A stretch of DNA of 23,509 nt from a virus, in the IMG/VR virus record IMGVR_UViG_3300028800_000314, positions 1-23,509 of that record. One strand, written 5' to 3'. The notes below the pieces were generated by a model. That model had not been told where the DNA came from. It searched no databases and saw only the letters and a program-made list of their open reading frames with translations. Shown here in pieces: positions 6,574 through 16,726 of the stretch. The position numbers were made by a program, and so were the translations under genes. The first letter of the stretch is position 1. Each line of letters begins with the position of its first letter.

Positions 6574-9500
6574 TTAACTCTCCTTATTTGCCGCCGCTTC
6601 GTTTTTTGGCAATCCCATTGATTCAACCATTTTATTACTAAAGCCCCGTAGTTGCCATGATTGCAAAAATGGTATTAATCTGGCTAATCGGTTCATGTCA
6701 TCTTGATTGGCATGACCACTTGCTGCCATTCTAATCACTCTTGCCAGATCATCGCCAATACCTGCTATTGGCCCCGCCAGTAATCCAGCGATTGATCTTT
6801 CTCTATATCTATCATTACCTATGTCTTTGAAAATCGCCCCGCCTGAAAGAACGTTAGCGGTTTCAATTAAATCCATTGGCAGAGAGAAAACGCCACCATC
6901 AATCATGGCATTCATAAACATATTGTCATCTTCTTGAATTGGGTCTTCACCTTTAGCTAGTCGTCGTAATGGCGTGACCATTGCACCGGCAGAAAGCATA
7001 AGCATTGCGCCAATCATTTTTTCTGAATCGGGTCTTTGCATTAGTGGAATTGTATATCTCGTCATTGAAGCACATACCCACCCCTTAAACATAAACATAG
7101 TGCCAATAAATGGATCATCTAATGCAAATGGCGCATCAAACATACCGCGTCTAATGATTGTATCTCTAGTACCTTGCATGACTTTTTCAGCCATTAAATT
7201 AGCGGCGGCTTTATCTTCCCATTCCCAAAATCTACTTTGATAACCGCCAAAACCATTACCGTCTTTTCCAGCTTTTGTCCATTGCTCAACAAAAGTTTTA
7301 GCATGCACATTAGGATCAAGACCATAAACCAAAAGTTTTTCTTTATCTTTTGGTTTTAATGTACCTTCTAAATGTTGTTGCATATAACGCATGATTTTAC
7401 TCTGCACGATAGATGCGGTTATTTCCTGAAAGAAATTTTCAACTTGATTTGTGCCAGCAATATTTTGAGAAATATGAGCGAGATGTTCCATGCCATTTTG
7501 AAGTCTGCCAGACATAGGCGTATAAGGCTGCATTGAGCCTGCCCACATTTTATTTTGATAGGATGTTAAAGTATGATTAAGTCCTAATGCAGCATGAGGC
7601 GCATTAACAATGTAATTTTCGCCTTTTCCCTCTGTGATCAATGTTTTGATATTTTTTAAGGCTGGTAATAATCCATCACGTACTGTAGGCCAGAAACCAT
7701 GTTTCATGGGTATTGCCATTAAATCTGTGACCATTGTTAATGGTACAGCACCAAGCTTTAATGTTACGGCAAAATTTCGGGCAAATGCCGTCCATTTATT
7801 AGCTTTATGGGTTCCTCTAAGTTGCCCCATCATTTTATTATGTGCGAGCGACATATCTTCTTTGTCATTTTTAAATTGTTTATCGCGCTTAACTATTTGC
7901 TTCTCTGCGGCTTCAATATCTTTTTTATTATTATTAGATTTAGCTTTATCCAACCTTTCCTGTAATTTTTCCATATCTGTTAAGTATTCTTGACGTAATT
8001 GTTCAACTAACTCATCGATACCACCATCAAATGACACATCCTTATAAATATTTTTCATCCATGTTCTTCGTCCTAGCAGAGTCGTGTAATTCGAAACTGC
8101 TGCGCCAAGATTCTTTGAAAGCATTTTACCATCATAAAGTAACCTATCAGGAATTAATAAAGATCGTTGTTTTAATGGATTCTCACTGGAACGACCAAGA
8201 ATCGTATTCATTACTTGCGCATTAGTTTGCTCGGCTGTTTGATTCATAATGGTATGATAATAACCTTCAGCAGCCTCTTTTATATGATTGTCACTTTCGT
8301 AAATTTCTCTAAACTTAAGTCTATTGTCTGGATTCTTAAATTGAAATAATTGTGAGCCTTTAATTTTATCGGCATATTTTTGATTAATCTCGCCTTTATG
8401 TAATCCCAATTGTAGTCTATCTTCTTCATCAAGGCGCTCATTTTCAAGGTCTTTTAATTTTGATTCCAGTTCTTTTAAATTATTTTCTAAAGCAACATAT
8501 TCAGCTGCTCTTGGTTGTGCGGATTTTTCAGACTTAACGCTTTTTGCGCTCTTTAATTTTTTACTAGCTTCTTTTTTCGTATCAGATATTAATTTATTTT
8601 GTTCATCTATCTTAGCCTTAATATCATTTAAAGGCTTTAAAATAGTTTTCAATTCTTTCGCTTCTTTGGCTGAAAGAGCTGTGATATCTTCCACATGAAT
8701 ATGTAAATCTGGATTTGCCCTTAATTCATCTTGTAGGTTTTCTTTAAGCGCCTGAAGCTTAGTTCTTAACGATGATAATTTAATAAGTGGCGTTACTTTT
8801 TCAGGTGTAAATTCTGTACCAATTCTTTCAGGTATACCATTCTCACCCATTTGCTTAATTAACTGCTTGTGCATTTCTTCGAAAGATTTTATTTGATTTT
8901 CCAAGTCCTTAATTGGTTGCATTTTGCCGCTAATCAATTCATCGGATTTTTTCAAATAATCACTAACGATATTCACAAATTCGCGCTTATGCGTGAGCAT
9001 ATGATCTAAATCATAAACACGGCTTAAATATCCTTTTGCTGTTTTTGGAGGCATCCATTCTTCAGGTAAATTAAAGGCTTCTCGATAGGCTTTATAAGCA
9101 TCGTCTTGCCTTTTCTGGATAGCGGCTGCTGCTTCATTGACAGCGGCGTTTTCATGTGGAGTACCATTAATAATAACGCCTTCTATTTCATCCATAAATT
9201 TTTCTGGTGAAGTATACGCCTCATCTTTTTTAAGGCGCATACCTGTTTCTTTTACAGCGCCACGAATACGCTTAGAAGGATCAATGCCATTGCGAACCAG
9301 ATGCATACCTTTAAGCCACCACATGAATTGCTTATTTTCACCTTGAATGGTAGCCATTTTAACTTCAAACTTTTCAGGCGAAGGAATGCCTTTCATGTTT
9401 CCTTCGGTAACAACACCATGATCGCCACCTCTATCCATAAATGCTCGCATTACTTGGGATGGTGAAGTTATCATTCTTAGAATCGGATTAAATGGTGTTA

Positions 9501-10485
9501 TTGCTTTCGTCAGCATCCCACCAAGAATTGGCACAGCAAATAAGCCTTCTTTTGCCATTGTTGAATCAGCAAACTTTTGAGCAAATTCAACCTTGTCTGC
9601 GTTCGCTGCTTCACTTGTTGGCTTTGCTGTTACTCGCCCAGAAAAACTACCATCTTCATTTATGACTGGAACAAGTTCAATATCATCATAGGCGTTATTA
9701 ACGACACGCCTGGTATTCCATATTTTCCCTGCGGTATAACCATGTCCAAGCCCCATCAAGGTTCCCATGAAGGCTGTTCCAAAAATGGTATCTCTAAAAG
9801 CATTCTCAGCAAATGATTGCATATTACCGTTAATATCTGCTGTTTCAGCAATAGCTTCATGAGTGATTGCAGAAGCTGCAACACCTGGTATTACTTTTGG
9901 GATATCTTGTGCAAGTCTCACGCTTAACCTGGCAGACTTCGCTTCTAATCCCAAAGGAAACCAGGTAGTTGGACTCAAAGCACCACCTAAAATCATACCG
10001 GTAGCATGAGCACTCATTGAGCCTTTATTATATAGCTCATCGTTATACATCATGTCATAAACTTGATACTTACGACGGTTGAAATCTTTTGGGCTTGTAG
10101 CATCTAGTAAATAGCCATTATATTGGTCATTAATGTTATCAAGTTGCGCTAAATCAACTTTTGGATTGTAGTCAGGTGGAACAGCATCATCCAAAGGATT
10201 AGAACTACCAGCATTTGAACTTTGAATTTGGTACAACAAAGAAAAATCATTAATTTTATTAAAACCAGCTTTCACCGATTGAGTGAAAGAAGGATTAGGG
10301 ATTCTAGCCGTATCTTGCTGCGGACTACTTAATGTCTCGCCGTTAAAATATTCATGGTAAACATCTTGAAAAGCTGTGTCGACGGGAATAGGCGTGTCAT
10401 TTTGAACCTGCCCATAAAGATTAGCAGCGGTTAATTTAGAATCAAGCGTTGGCTTTTCTATAATTTCATCATTATCTGGGATCAT
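6574..10485 (-). CDS. Large internal virion (ejection) protein, T7 gp16-like (1303 aa)
   Basis: Very large protein in the T7 gene 16 position, between a gp15-like gene and the fibre, and almost the same length as T7 gp16. By analogy it is stored in the capsid core and ejected to help carry DNA through the envelope. Hydrophobic, Gly/Ala-rich stretches occur near 155-205, 230-255 and 315-340. A long charged coiled coil runs about 505-700 and another about 825-890. Amphipathic or membrane-active segments lie near 905-930, 1120-1170 and 1190-1245 (MLMLSAGAMVTPLRRLAKGE). I see no lytic transglycosylase motif in the N-terminus, unlike T7 gp16. Start ATG overlaps the upstream stop (ATGA), with AAGG 11 bases upstream inside a 14-base palindrome. 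Role assigned by size, composition and position, not by clear sequence identity. Confidence 0.75.
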   Translation of the reverse strand: MIPDNDEIIEKPTLDSKLTAANLYGQVQNDTPIPVDTAFQDVYHEYFNGETLSSPQQDTARIPNPSFTQSVKAGFNKINDFSLLYQIQSSNAGSSNPLDDAVPPDYNPKVDLAQLDNINDQYNGYLLDATSPKDFNRRKYQVYDMMYNDELYNKGSMSAHATGMILGGALSPTTWFPLGLEAKSARLSVRLAQDIPKVIPGVAASAITHEAIAETADINGNMQSFAENAFRDTIFGTAFMGTLMGLGHGYTAGKIWNTRRVVNNAYDDIELVPVINEDGSFSGRVTAKPTSEAANADKVEFAQKFADSTMAKEGLFAVPILGGMLTKAITPFNPILRMITSPSQVMRAFMDRGGDHGVVTEGNMKGIPSPEKFEVKMATIQGENKQFMWWLKGMHLVRNGIDPSKRIRGAVKETGMRLKKDEAYTSPEKFMDEIEGVIINGTPHENAAVNEAAAAIQKRQDDAYKAYREAFNLPEEWMPPKTAKGYLSRVYDLDHMLTHKREFVNIVSDYLKKSDELISGKMQPIKDLENQIKSFEEMHKQLIKQMGENGIPERIGTEFTPEKVTPLIKLSSLRTKLQALKENLQDELRANPDLHIHVEDITALSAKEAKELKTILKPLNDIKAKIDEQNKLISDTKKEASKKLKSAKSVKSEKSAQPRAAEYVALENNLKELESKLKDLENERLDEEDRLQLGLHKGEINQKYADKIKGSQLFQFKNPDNRLKFREIYESDNHIKEAAEGYYHTIMNQTAEQTNAQVMNTILGRSSENPLKQRSLLIPDRLLYDGKMLSKNLGAAVSNYTTLLGRRTWMKNIYKDVSFDGGIDELVEQLRQEYLTDMEKLQERLDKAKSNNNKKDIEAAEKQIVKRDKQFKNDKEDMSLAHNKMMGQLRGTHKANKWTAFARNFAVTLKLGAVPLTMVTDLMAIPMKHGFWPTVRDGLLPALKNIKTLITEGKGENYIVNAPHAALGLNHTLTSYQNKMWAGSMQPYTPMSGRLQNGMEHLAHISQNIAGTNQVENFFQEITASIVQSKIMRYMQQHLEGTLKPKDKEKLLVYGLDPNVHAKTFVEQWTKAGKDGNGFGGYQSRFWEWEDKAAANLMAEKVMQGTRDTIIRRGMFDAPFALDDPFIGTMFMFKGWVCASMTRYTIPLMQRPDSEKMIGAMLMLSAGAMVTPLRRLAKGEDPIQEDDNMFMNAMIDGGVFSLPMDLIETANVLSGGAIFKDIGNDRYRERSIAGLLAGPIAGIGDDLARVIRMAASGHANQDDMNRLARLIPFLQSWQLRGFSNKMVESMGLPKNEAAANKES

Positions 10486-12989
10486 GTCGTATGAACCTTA
10501 AGGTTCTTTTTAACCTGCTCTATATAACCAGGAAAATCTTTTTCAATATTTTTTGACGCCCTATTACCCAACCACCTTGCAAAGTTGCCTAACAAACTTG
10601 GTTTTTCGGCTTGTTGTGCGGTTCTTTCTCTTTGTTCCTTGATGTTGTTAGCTACAAATGCAGGATATCTAAATATCAAACCTTCATTAGTGTAATGCGG
10701 ATAATTTTCTCTAATATAGTTAGCACCACTTACAATTTTATCTCTATTAGGAATATAAACCATAGGCCCCATAGAAGGGTCTTGATAGGCTATACTAGAA
10801 ACACTGTTTCCAGTCTTAATGTTAACATCCCAATATCCAATCACTTGACCATTTTTATTTCTACTTAATGTGCTACCAGATTGTATGACCGTGTCATATT
10901 CATTAATAGAACCGTCACGGTGGTGCTGAATGAGTTTTGGGGGTGGCGAATTATTAAAATCTTCAATGGTTTTACGGGCTTTTTTTATCTCTGGTGAATT
11001 ATGTGATAAATCAAATATTCCAACTTTATTTGTCAATTCATCAACTCTATGGACGGCTTGAAAATATTCATCCAACGTAACATTAGGTTTTACTTCCCAA
11101 TATGAATCAGTAGCGCCTGAATCGTAAAACTTTTTAGAGTTTGCGAATTTTTCACTCATTTGGCCAGCTAAGTCATCATGCACAAACCCATCAGATCCAT
11201 CAGGTAGATCCAATACTTTTTTTATTGGGAATTGTGTATATTGTTTAAAGCCATTAACACTTTCATCCCCAAAAGTCATGGCTATATCTTCTTTAACACT
11301 GGCAGTAGCCATTGCTGCATCGCCATTGTAAAGCTTGAAATAACCTTCATATTTTGATTCAACAAAATCTGCTAACAGCGGTACGTTTACCATTCTATCT
11401 TTAGGAACATCGGCTATTCGTAATGCAAATGAATTCTTAGTATCGCCAGCACGTTTGTTGGCCTGATAGTGCTGATCAAAAGCAATATCATTGGCTTTAC
11501 GTTGTTGTTCTGTTTTGCCAATGACTGCTTCTTTAGCCATTTGTGCCGCAGTCGTTGGATCATGTGTGTCCCTGAATCCTTTGTACATTCTTAGCATAGC
11601 TTTTGCTTCATCAGACATGCCGATCAAGTTTTCTGGCTTTCTTGAAGCAACAATGTAATCTGTCGCAGCAAGTGCTTCATCCATTTGCTGAGGATTTCCG
11701 CTTAATGCCTTGCCATCTAATTTATTTGTATAACCTTTAATTGGGCCAGCAGCAGTGGCGGCTAATTGCATCTCAGCCTCGGATTGCGATATTCCTTTTT
11801 GCTGGGCTGAAGCATTTGCATTATGTTCTAAAGTATCCAGTTTTTGTTTATCAGTAAAATCTGAATTGAATTTATTATAATCAGACCACCCGGAAGTCAC
11901 ATCGGCAATACTTCCAATCTTTTTGGCATTCTCTATTTTTAACTTTTCATACCAAATTTGTTCATCAGAATATTGTTTATTAGTTAATGAATCTTTTAAT
12001 GCTAATAAATCTTGTGCTGCACTATCAGGATTAGTGATAGCATTTAATTGGAACTGCGATATCTTTAAAGCCTGATCTTGTGATTGCAAACTTTGCTGTT
12101 GATTGGCATAGGACATGACAGAATTAATTAATGATGGAAAATCAGCATCACTAATATTTTCAGGTTTTTTCATTAAACTTTTTAAAAATCCTTCACTAGT
12201 ACCATTTTTTAATGCTTCATCATATTTTCTTTGATATTGACCTGCTTGCATACTTCGTCTAGCTGAATCTACTCTTTGTTTAGCAGTAAGTGGGTCAAGT
12301 AAATTCTGAGCGACTAAAGCATTGTTTTGTTTTTCTACGTCTTTTACTGCTTGTTCAGCAGCTTTATCTTTACCGGCCACAGCCAAAGAATGTGTATTTT
12401 CAGAAAGTTTCACTGTCGATAATGCTATGTTATTTTTAGTATCTTCATGTTGTTCACTAATCATTCTATTTGATAAGCGCTCTTGTTGAGCGAGCATCAA
12501 ATTTCCATATTGATATTCCATCTGAGGCTGTATTGATGCGGGTGCATTTTTGAATATATTCTGCAAACCAAGCGCTATTTTTCCTTGTGTTTTAGCAATC
12601 AAATCAGGTGTAACGCGTGAGGCGCTAGCAACTTCAATATTTGAATCTGTTATGAGTTTATTAGCTTGCAAACCTAATGTTGCTTGGGCTTGAGTGTTGT
12701 AGCTTTCCTGCATTACTTTATCAAAGTCTGTAAGAGGTATGCCTATATCACCCTGGGGATTTTTACCAAGTTCACCGCCTAATTTTGTTGCTAAGGCATT
12801 CGATGCTTTGGCGGCTACGTTAGCGCCCAACTCTGACATCCAATTCGTATCAGCGGCATACTTACTTATCCCACCTTGAAGGTCTGGATTTGCAACAACT
12901 TCAGGCTTTACACCTTGACCTTCATATTTAGGTAGATCCGCACCTTTAGGAATCTCAGAAACATTATGTTTAAATTCCATATCAGCCAT
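10482..12989 (-). CDS. Internal virion protein, T7 gp15-like (835 aa)
   Basis: 835 residues (T7 gp15 is about 747), in the gene 15 position between the gp14-like and gp16-like genes. The chain is polar, Gln/Asn/Lys/Ala-rich and mostly helical by eye, with coiled-coil-like stretches between about 130 and 350 (ANQQQSLQSQDQALKISQFQ). There is no signal peptide or membrane segment. The N-terminus is Gly/Pro-rich and extended. GGGAG, which overlaps the end of the upstream gene, lies 7 bases before the ATG. The stop overlaps the next start by ATGA. In T7-like virions this protein forms a core ring and, after ejection, part of a periplasmic channel with gp16. The role is inferred from order, size and composition. 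Confidence 0.75.
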   Translation of the reverse strand: MADMEFKHNVSEIPKGADLPKYEGQGVKPEVVANPDLQGGISKYAADTNWMSELGANVAAKASNALATKLGGELGKNPQGDIGIPLTDFDKVMQESYNTQAQATLGLQANKLITDSNIEVASASRVTPDLIAKTQGKIALGLQNIFKNAPASIQPQMEYQYGNLMLAQQERLSNRMISEQHEDTKNNIALSTVKLSENTHSLAVAGKDKAAEQAVKDVEKQNNALVAQNLLDPLTAKQRVDSARRSMQAGQYQRKYDEALKNGTSEGFLKSLMKKPENISDADFPSLINSVMSYANQQQSLQSQDQALKISQFQLNAITNPDSAAQDLLALKDSLTNKQYSDEQIWYEKLKIENAKKIGSIADVTSGWSDYNKFNSDFTDKQKLDTLEHNANASAQQKGISQSEAEMQLAATAAGPIKGYTNKLDGKALSGNPQQMDEALAATDYIVASRKPENLIGMSDEAKAMLRMYKGFRDTHDPTTAAQMAKEAVIGKTEQQRKANDIAFDQHYQANKRAGDTKNSFALRIADVPKDRMVNVPLLADFVESKYEGYFKLYNGDAAMATASVKEDIAMTFGDESVNGFKQYTQFPIKKVLDLPDGSDGFVHDDLAGQMSEKFANSKKFYDSGATDSYWEVKPNVTLDEYFQAVHRVDELTNKVGIFDLSHNSPEIKKARKTIEDFNNSPPPKLIQHHRDGSINEYDTVIQSGSTLSRNKNGQVIGYWDVNIKTGNSVSSIAYQDPSMGPMVYIPNRDKIVSGANYIRENYPHYTNEGLIFRYPAFVANNIKEQRERTAQQAEKPSLLGNFARWLGNRASKNIEKDFPGYIEQVKKNLKVHTT
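10493..10506. repeat. Perfect 14-bp palindrome over a ribosome site
   Basis: GAACCTTAAGGTTC is a perfect palindrome at the 3' end of the gp15-like gene. It contains the AAGG that would serve the gp16-like start at 10485. In mRNA the arms could pair and hide this site, so the gp16-like gene may depend on coupled translation. A small effect at most. Confidence 0.5.
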
Positions 12990-12991
12990 GA

Positions 12992-13495
12992 TTAAGCTCC
13001 CTGCGTTAAGCCGAAGCTTTTCTTAATTTCTGAAACCCCTGATTTCCAGCCTTCCAAAGAAGACGGGAAGCGATTGATAGAGCGTGAAGCAAAACTGCTC
13101 CACAGTTTCGTATTCTCACCTTGTGCATTTAATCTGGCGATAGTACTTCCAGCTTGTAAAGATTTTTCTTTTGCCAATAAATTCATACGGCGCGTTCTTT
13201 CATCTGCATTAAAGTTTCCAACTGATTCATTGCCGAATAAAACCGCACTACCTGCACCTGATGCTGTTCCTCTTGCTGCTAATACAGCAGCTTGAGTGCC
13301 AAGGTTTTGTCTAAGTTGTTTTAATCCTTGCAAACTTGCATCTTCCGTTTCAAGACGAGTTTGTTCAATGTTGCTTTGAATTTCTTCTTGTTCTAAGTCA
13401 GCACCCATATTAGAGAGCCTGGCTTGATTGCGCGTGCCCATGAAATCAACGATCATGCCTGAGGCTTGCATGGCGAGTAATAAGGCTATTGGCAT
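12992..13495 (-). CDS. Internal virion protein, T7 gp14-like (167 aa)
   Basis: 167 residues (T7 gp14 is about 196). A short hydrophobic N-terminus (MPIALLLAMQASGMIVDFMG) precedes a long helical, glutamine-rich region. The middle holds the pattern LKQLRQNLGTQAAVLAARGT followed by ASGAGSAVLFGNE. This A-x-x-A-A-R-G-x-x-x-G-x-G-S turn is familiar from gp14-like and P22-type DNA-transfer proteins. By analogy it forms the outer-membrane part of the ejected DNA channel. GGAG within the end of the nozzle gene lies 8 bases before the ATG, with only 2 bases between genes. The family call is fairly good, based on this motif, length and position directly after the nozzle. Confidence 0.8.
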   Translation of the reverse strand: MPIALLLAMQASGMIVDFMGTRNQARLSNMGADLEQEEIQSNIEQTRLETEDASLQGLKQLRQNLGTQAAVLAARGTASGAGSAVLFGNESVGNFNADERTRRMNLLAKEKSLQAGSTIARLNAQGENTKLWSSFASRSINRFPSSLEGWKSGVSEIKKSFGLTQGA

Positions 13496-13497
13496 TT

Positions 13498-16065
13498 TTA
13501 AATCTCCACTGAGTAGAATGCACCCAGCAATTCTATATTGAATGGATCGCTATGGGTAATGGTATAACTTGGGTTATTAAAATCATCCCATCCTTTATTT
13601 ATGAATAACTCCACAAAACCGCGTTCAGGAATTGGCGGCAATCCAATGTTTGCTTGATTAAATGGATTTAAAGCTATATCTACGCCATTTATCTGACCAC
13701 CTATCGTATTGTTAAACATGAATCGCATGGTGCGAATGTGCTTAGGTTTTGTAAGGGTTGTGTTTTTAGCGTTTGAACCATTTGCCATTGAAAGTGGCAT
13801 AGGTTCTATTATGGTGTGAATTGGAAACCCAATATATCCCTCATTCACGGGTGTTGTAATGCCATGCGCAACGAAAGTCACTTGATTGTTAATACCTTCC
13901 GCTGTAAATCCGAATCCATCGCCCACCATCGCTACTTCCTGAGCATTGTATAAATTACCCGTCGTAATGGTGCTGGTGGGCGAACCATTATTATTAAAAT
14001 AACTGGCGCAATCGAGATAAGTATCTTGCGTTAATTCTTCAAGATTGTATTGAGCTGCTACAGGCCAAGTAATCACATTGCTTGAAGTTCCAGCACTTGT
14101 GAATGCGATAGCGTTCACACCGGCTAGGGCATCTTCCTGGCTTAAATACACATTAAAAGTATCAGTAGTGACACCAACCGCCCAATAATAAGTGCTTATT
14201 GAAATAGCTGGTGTGGACGCTGGTAATGTACCAGTTGTTGTAAATGTTATAGCAGTTACATCATCTGTTGGAAGATTGCTAGCAACCGCTGTTAAAGTAG
14301 ATAATACAATGGGTGGGCCAGCAACATAAGGAGAAAAGGCAGTAATCGCAATAGGTGATTGCGCGGCTGCTATTTCACGTCTAATTACAAACCAGCATCG
14401 ACCATCTGAACTGCTTGCTGCTTGAATAAACATAGCATGTCCATAGGATTGTTCCATGATGGCTGGTGTGAACCCAGCAACGCTTTGCGAAATTAATGTT
14501 TGGAATATTGCCATTGATCCCATGGCATTAATAATAAAGACATATCTACTACCAGCGCGGCGGAGATCAGCAAATGCCGTTTCATCCATTGGATTTCGTA
14601 TTAAATGCTCGCTTGGCACTGAAACAATATCTGAAGTGTAAGCATTATTAATACCATCCCAAAGCATTTGATGTGCGTCATCTCCAGATAAAACCAATAC
14701 TTGATTGTCTATTGCTTGCGGCAATAAAACATCGGCAGGTGTTGAATCCTGAAGTTGAAGTGTAAAGTTGCTTGGCGTAATAGCTGCAATATCAGAAAGC
14801 GGACTGGAATATATGCCAGTGTTGGTATGCACAGTAAGAGAACGATATGGCACAATAAATCGAATGAAGTTAACATCGCCGGAACTTGGATACCAACTAA
14901 TCGCATCATCATCATCCGTTGTTAAATCACCGAAATCAGTATAATCATTAATCACGCTAGCATAAAACCCATTCGGCAGGCTTAAGGTATTCGCGAATAA
15001 CGATCTATTCTGGTAACTAGAGCAAACCTGTGGCCAGCCTCGGGTATCGCTCCATGCTGGCTCCGCCAATAGAGCGAGGGAACCCTGTATAGGAGTAGTT
15101 GCATCGAATGGTGTTTGTATAGATACAGTAAATGATGTTGCACTAGCAACCGCTGTGATGCGAGATGTTCCGCCCCCGCCTATGAATGCTCCACCAACAT
15201 AAGAACTATCCAGTGGTGTATAACCAGCCCCACTAACAGTAATAGTGACGCCCGTTCCTGTTACCGCACTTGGAGTAAATGTAAGAGCATCATACGAAGT
15301 GGTTGCACTATTAAAATCGTAAATAGGTAGATTCTTAAAAACACTATTTGCGATTGACCACGTATTTTGTACAGTTAAAACTGCACTTGTGCCTGCATCT
15401 GAAAATACAAATGCAGCACCTGGCGTATTATATTTAGCATCTGTTGGATTGGAGAAGATGGCAACTGTAGTTGCAGATAGTGCTAACATGAAATAAGTTA
15501 TACTTTTGCCAAGCGCAGGTGTGGATGTTGGCAATGCACTTCCTGAAAATTGCACTGGAAATACTTGACCAATAGTAAAAGTAGCAGCACCAATAACTAA
15601 AGTACCAGAAGTAAATCCTGTGATATTTAAACCACTATTTGGTGCTCTCTTTAAATCTTTAGGATGATTAGTTAACCCTGGATAAGCTATGCGAAATATT
15701 GTTCCCAATACAGTTGAGCTAATATTAAATACTTGAGAAGCTGACAATCCAGTACCACTTACAGTTGCTTGCAATATGCCTTCTAAATAAATCAATACTA
15801 AATCAGGTAAAAATACCAACTGATAAACGCATTCATTTACATATTGGAATGTTTGAAAGTAGAGATTATCTGTTGCTGTTTGGCCTGGCAATCCAGTATT
15901 AAATAGAGTACCGAAACGCTTACCTGCAGCACCTGTCGGATAAGTTAAGACATTCTGAGCTACTTTTAATCCAAGGCCATATTCATTTACCGTCGCGCGT
16001 GCATACATGTAAGGCGATAATTCACCTTTAGAGAATACATCTTGCGACCATAATTCATATGACAT
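13498..16065 (-). CDS. Tail tubular protein B / nozzle, T7 gp12-like (855 aa)
   Basis: Forms the distal tube of the short tail. The N-terminus has the characteristic pattern of this family: F-x-x-GELSP-x-x-x-x-R, then Y-x-x-G-L at 16-32 and NVLTYPTGAAGKRFGT at 38-53. A Tyr/Phe-rich stretch that starts the beta-propeller follows (NLYFQTFQYVNECVYQLVFL). Two or three beta-rich, Ala/Thr/Ser-rich insertions (about 160-335 and 590-670) look like Ig-like or propeller insertion domains and make it a little longer than T7 gp12 (794). AGGA lies 7 bases before the ATG at 16065, and the adaptor gene ends 4 bases upstream. Confidence 0.88.
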   Translation of the reverse strand: MSYELWSQDVFSKGELSPYMYARATVNEYGLGLKVAQNVLTYPTGAAGKRFGTLFNTGLPGQTATDNLYFQTFQYVNECVYQLVFLPDLVLIYLEGILQATVSGTGLSASQVFNISSTVLGTIFRIAYPGLTNHPKDLKRAPNSGLNITGFTSGTLVIGAATFTIGQVFPVQFSGSALPTSTPALGKSITYFMLALSATTVAIFSNPTDAKYNTPGAAFVFSDAGTSAVLTVQNTWSIANSVFKNLPIYDFNSATTSYDALTFTPSAVTGTGVTITVSGAGYTPLDSSYVGGAFIGGGGTSRITAVASATSFTVSIQTPFDATTPIQGSLALLAEPAWSDTRGWPQVCSSYQNRSLFANTLSLPNGFYASVINDYTDFGDLTTDDDDAISWYPSSGDVNFIRFIVPYRSLTVHTNTGIYSSPLSDIAAITPSNFTLQLQDSTPADVLLPQAIDNQVLVLSGDDAHQMLWDGINNAYTSDIVSVPSEHLIRNPMDETAFADLRRAGSRYVFIINAMGSMAIFQTLISQSVAGFTPAIMEQSYGHAMFIQAASSSDGRCWFVIRREIAAAQSPIAITAFSPYVAGPPIVLSTLTAVASNLPTDDVTAITFTTTGTLPASTPAISISTYYWAVGVTTDTFNVYLSQEDALAGVNAIAFTSAGTSSNVITWPVAAQYNLEELTQDTYLDCASYFNNNGSPTSTITTGNLYNAQEVAMVGDGFGFTAEGINNQVTFVAHGITTPVNEGYIGFPIHTIIEPMPLSMANGSNAKNTTLTKPKHIRTMRFMFNNTIGGQINGVDIALNPFNQANIGLPPIPERGFVELFINKGWDDFNNPSYTITHSDPFNIELLGAFYSVEI

Positions 16066-16069
16066 CTCA

Positions 16070-16675
16070 CTATCCTATTTGAGGCCCAATAACACCTGTG
16101 ACGTTCCGATTCGTGAGCATTGGTATTTCCCATTCGTATTGTTGTGGACGATTCTGAGAATCAGCTGCCGCTGCAATTGCCCATTTCTTTTGTTTTTCTG
16201 TTTGAAGATAATTTGCGTATTCCGGTTTTTGTGCGCTTGCTAAGGCTGAGAACGTAGCTAACTCATAAATAAACCAGCTAATAAATGAAGGTGTGAAAGT
16301 TGCCTCTGCTGGCTGATAAGCAAATTCCATGAATACGGGCGACATGGTTCCCCAATTGCACCATATCTGAGAATTAGAATAAATCTCGTAAACGTAATTT
16401 TGGGGGATAATTCTGATCATTTTTAAATATCCAGCTGGTAGTAGATATATCTGACTCCAATTGGTTTGTAATGGGGGTATTTGGCTGGACAAAACAAGTT
16501 GTTCAATCTTAATAGCAAAACGCCAATTACACTGCGAAAGAACCGCTGGTAATAGCATATCGTAAGCTTGATCTAATGCAGTGATAAGATCATCAGCATT
16601 ATCGAGAGTTTGAATTGGGGCGTGCCCAAGCAACATTCCAGCAAGACTAACAATGTAAGTTTTTGTATATGCCAT
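16070..16675 (-). CDS. Tail tubular protein A / head-tail adaptor, T7 gp11-like (201 aa)
   Basis: Sits under the portal and joins head to nozzle. At 201 residues it is close to T7 gp11 (196). Recognisable features are the N-terminal helix with A-x-x-x-L-G, ALDQAYDMLLPAVLSQCNWRFA at 33-54 (A-x-x-x-Y-x-x-x-x-x-x-VL-x-x-x-W-x-F-A), W-x-x-x-Y-LPAGYLKMIRI near 73-89, and a C-terminal helical pair rich in Ala/Tyr/Gln. Directly upstream is a hairpin terminator, so this gene depends on readthrough or an unseen promoter. The ribosome site is weak (GGAA, 5 bases before ATG). It is followed by the nozzle gene, as in T7. Confidence 0.87.
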   Translation of the reverse strand: MAYTKTYIVSLAGMLLGHAPIQTLDNADDLITALDQAYDMLLPAVLSQCNWRFAIKIEQLVLSSQIPPLQTNWSQIYLLPAGYLKMIRIIPQNYVYEIYSNSQIWCNWGTMSPVFMEFAYQPAEATFTPSFISWFIYELATFSALASAQKPEYANYLQTEKQKKWAIAAAADSQNRPQQYEWEIPMLTNRNVTGVIGPQIG

Positions 16676-16688
16676 GTCTATTCCATAA

Positions 16689-16720
16689 TAAAAGGGCTGT
16701 TTTCACAGCCCATTTTATTT
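16689..16720 (-). terminator. Rho-independent terminator after the capsid/head-fibre genes
   Basis: Perfect 7-bp stem GGGCTGT/ACAGCCC (16694-16711) with a 4-base loop. It is followed on the minus strand by TTTTATTAT and flanked on the other side by A/T, so it could work in both directions. It lies between the head-fibre-like gene and the gp11-like gene, the same place as T7's T-phi, where partial termination makes capsid mRNA exceed tail mRNA. Confidence 0.85.
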
Positions 16721-16726
16721 TCAAGG

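Noticed and set aside
7634-7993. 119-residue plus-strand frame with hydrophobic runs
   Set aside because: Antisense to the gp16-like coiled coil; Leu/Ser-rich runs come from Lys/Glu codons read backwards.
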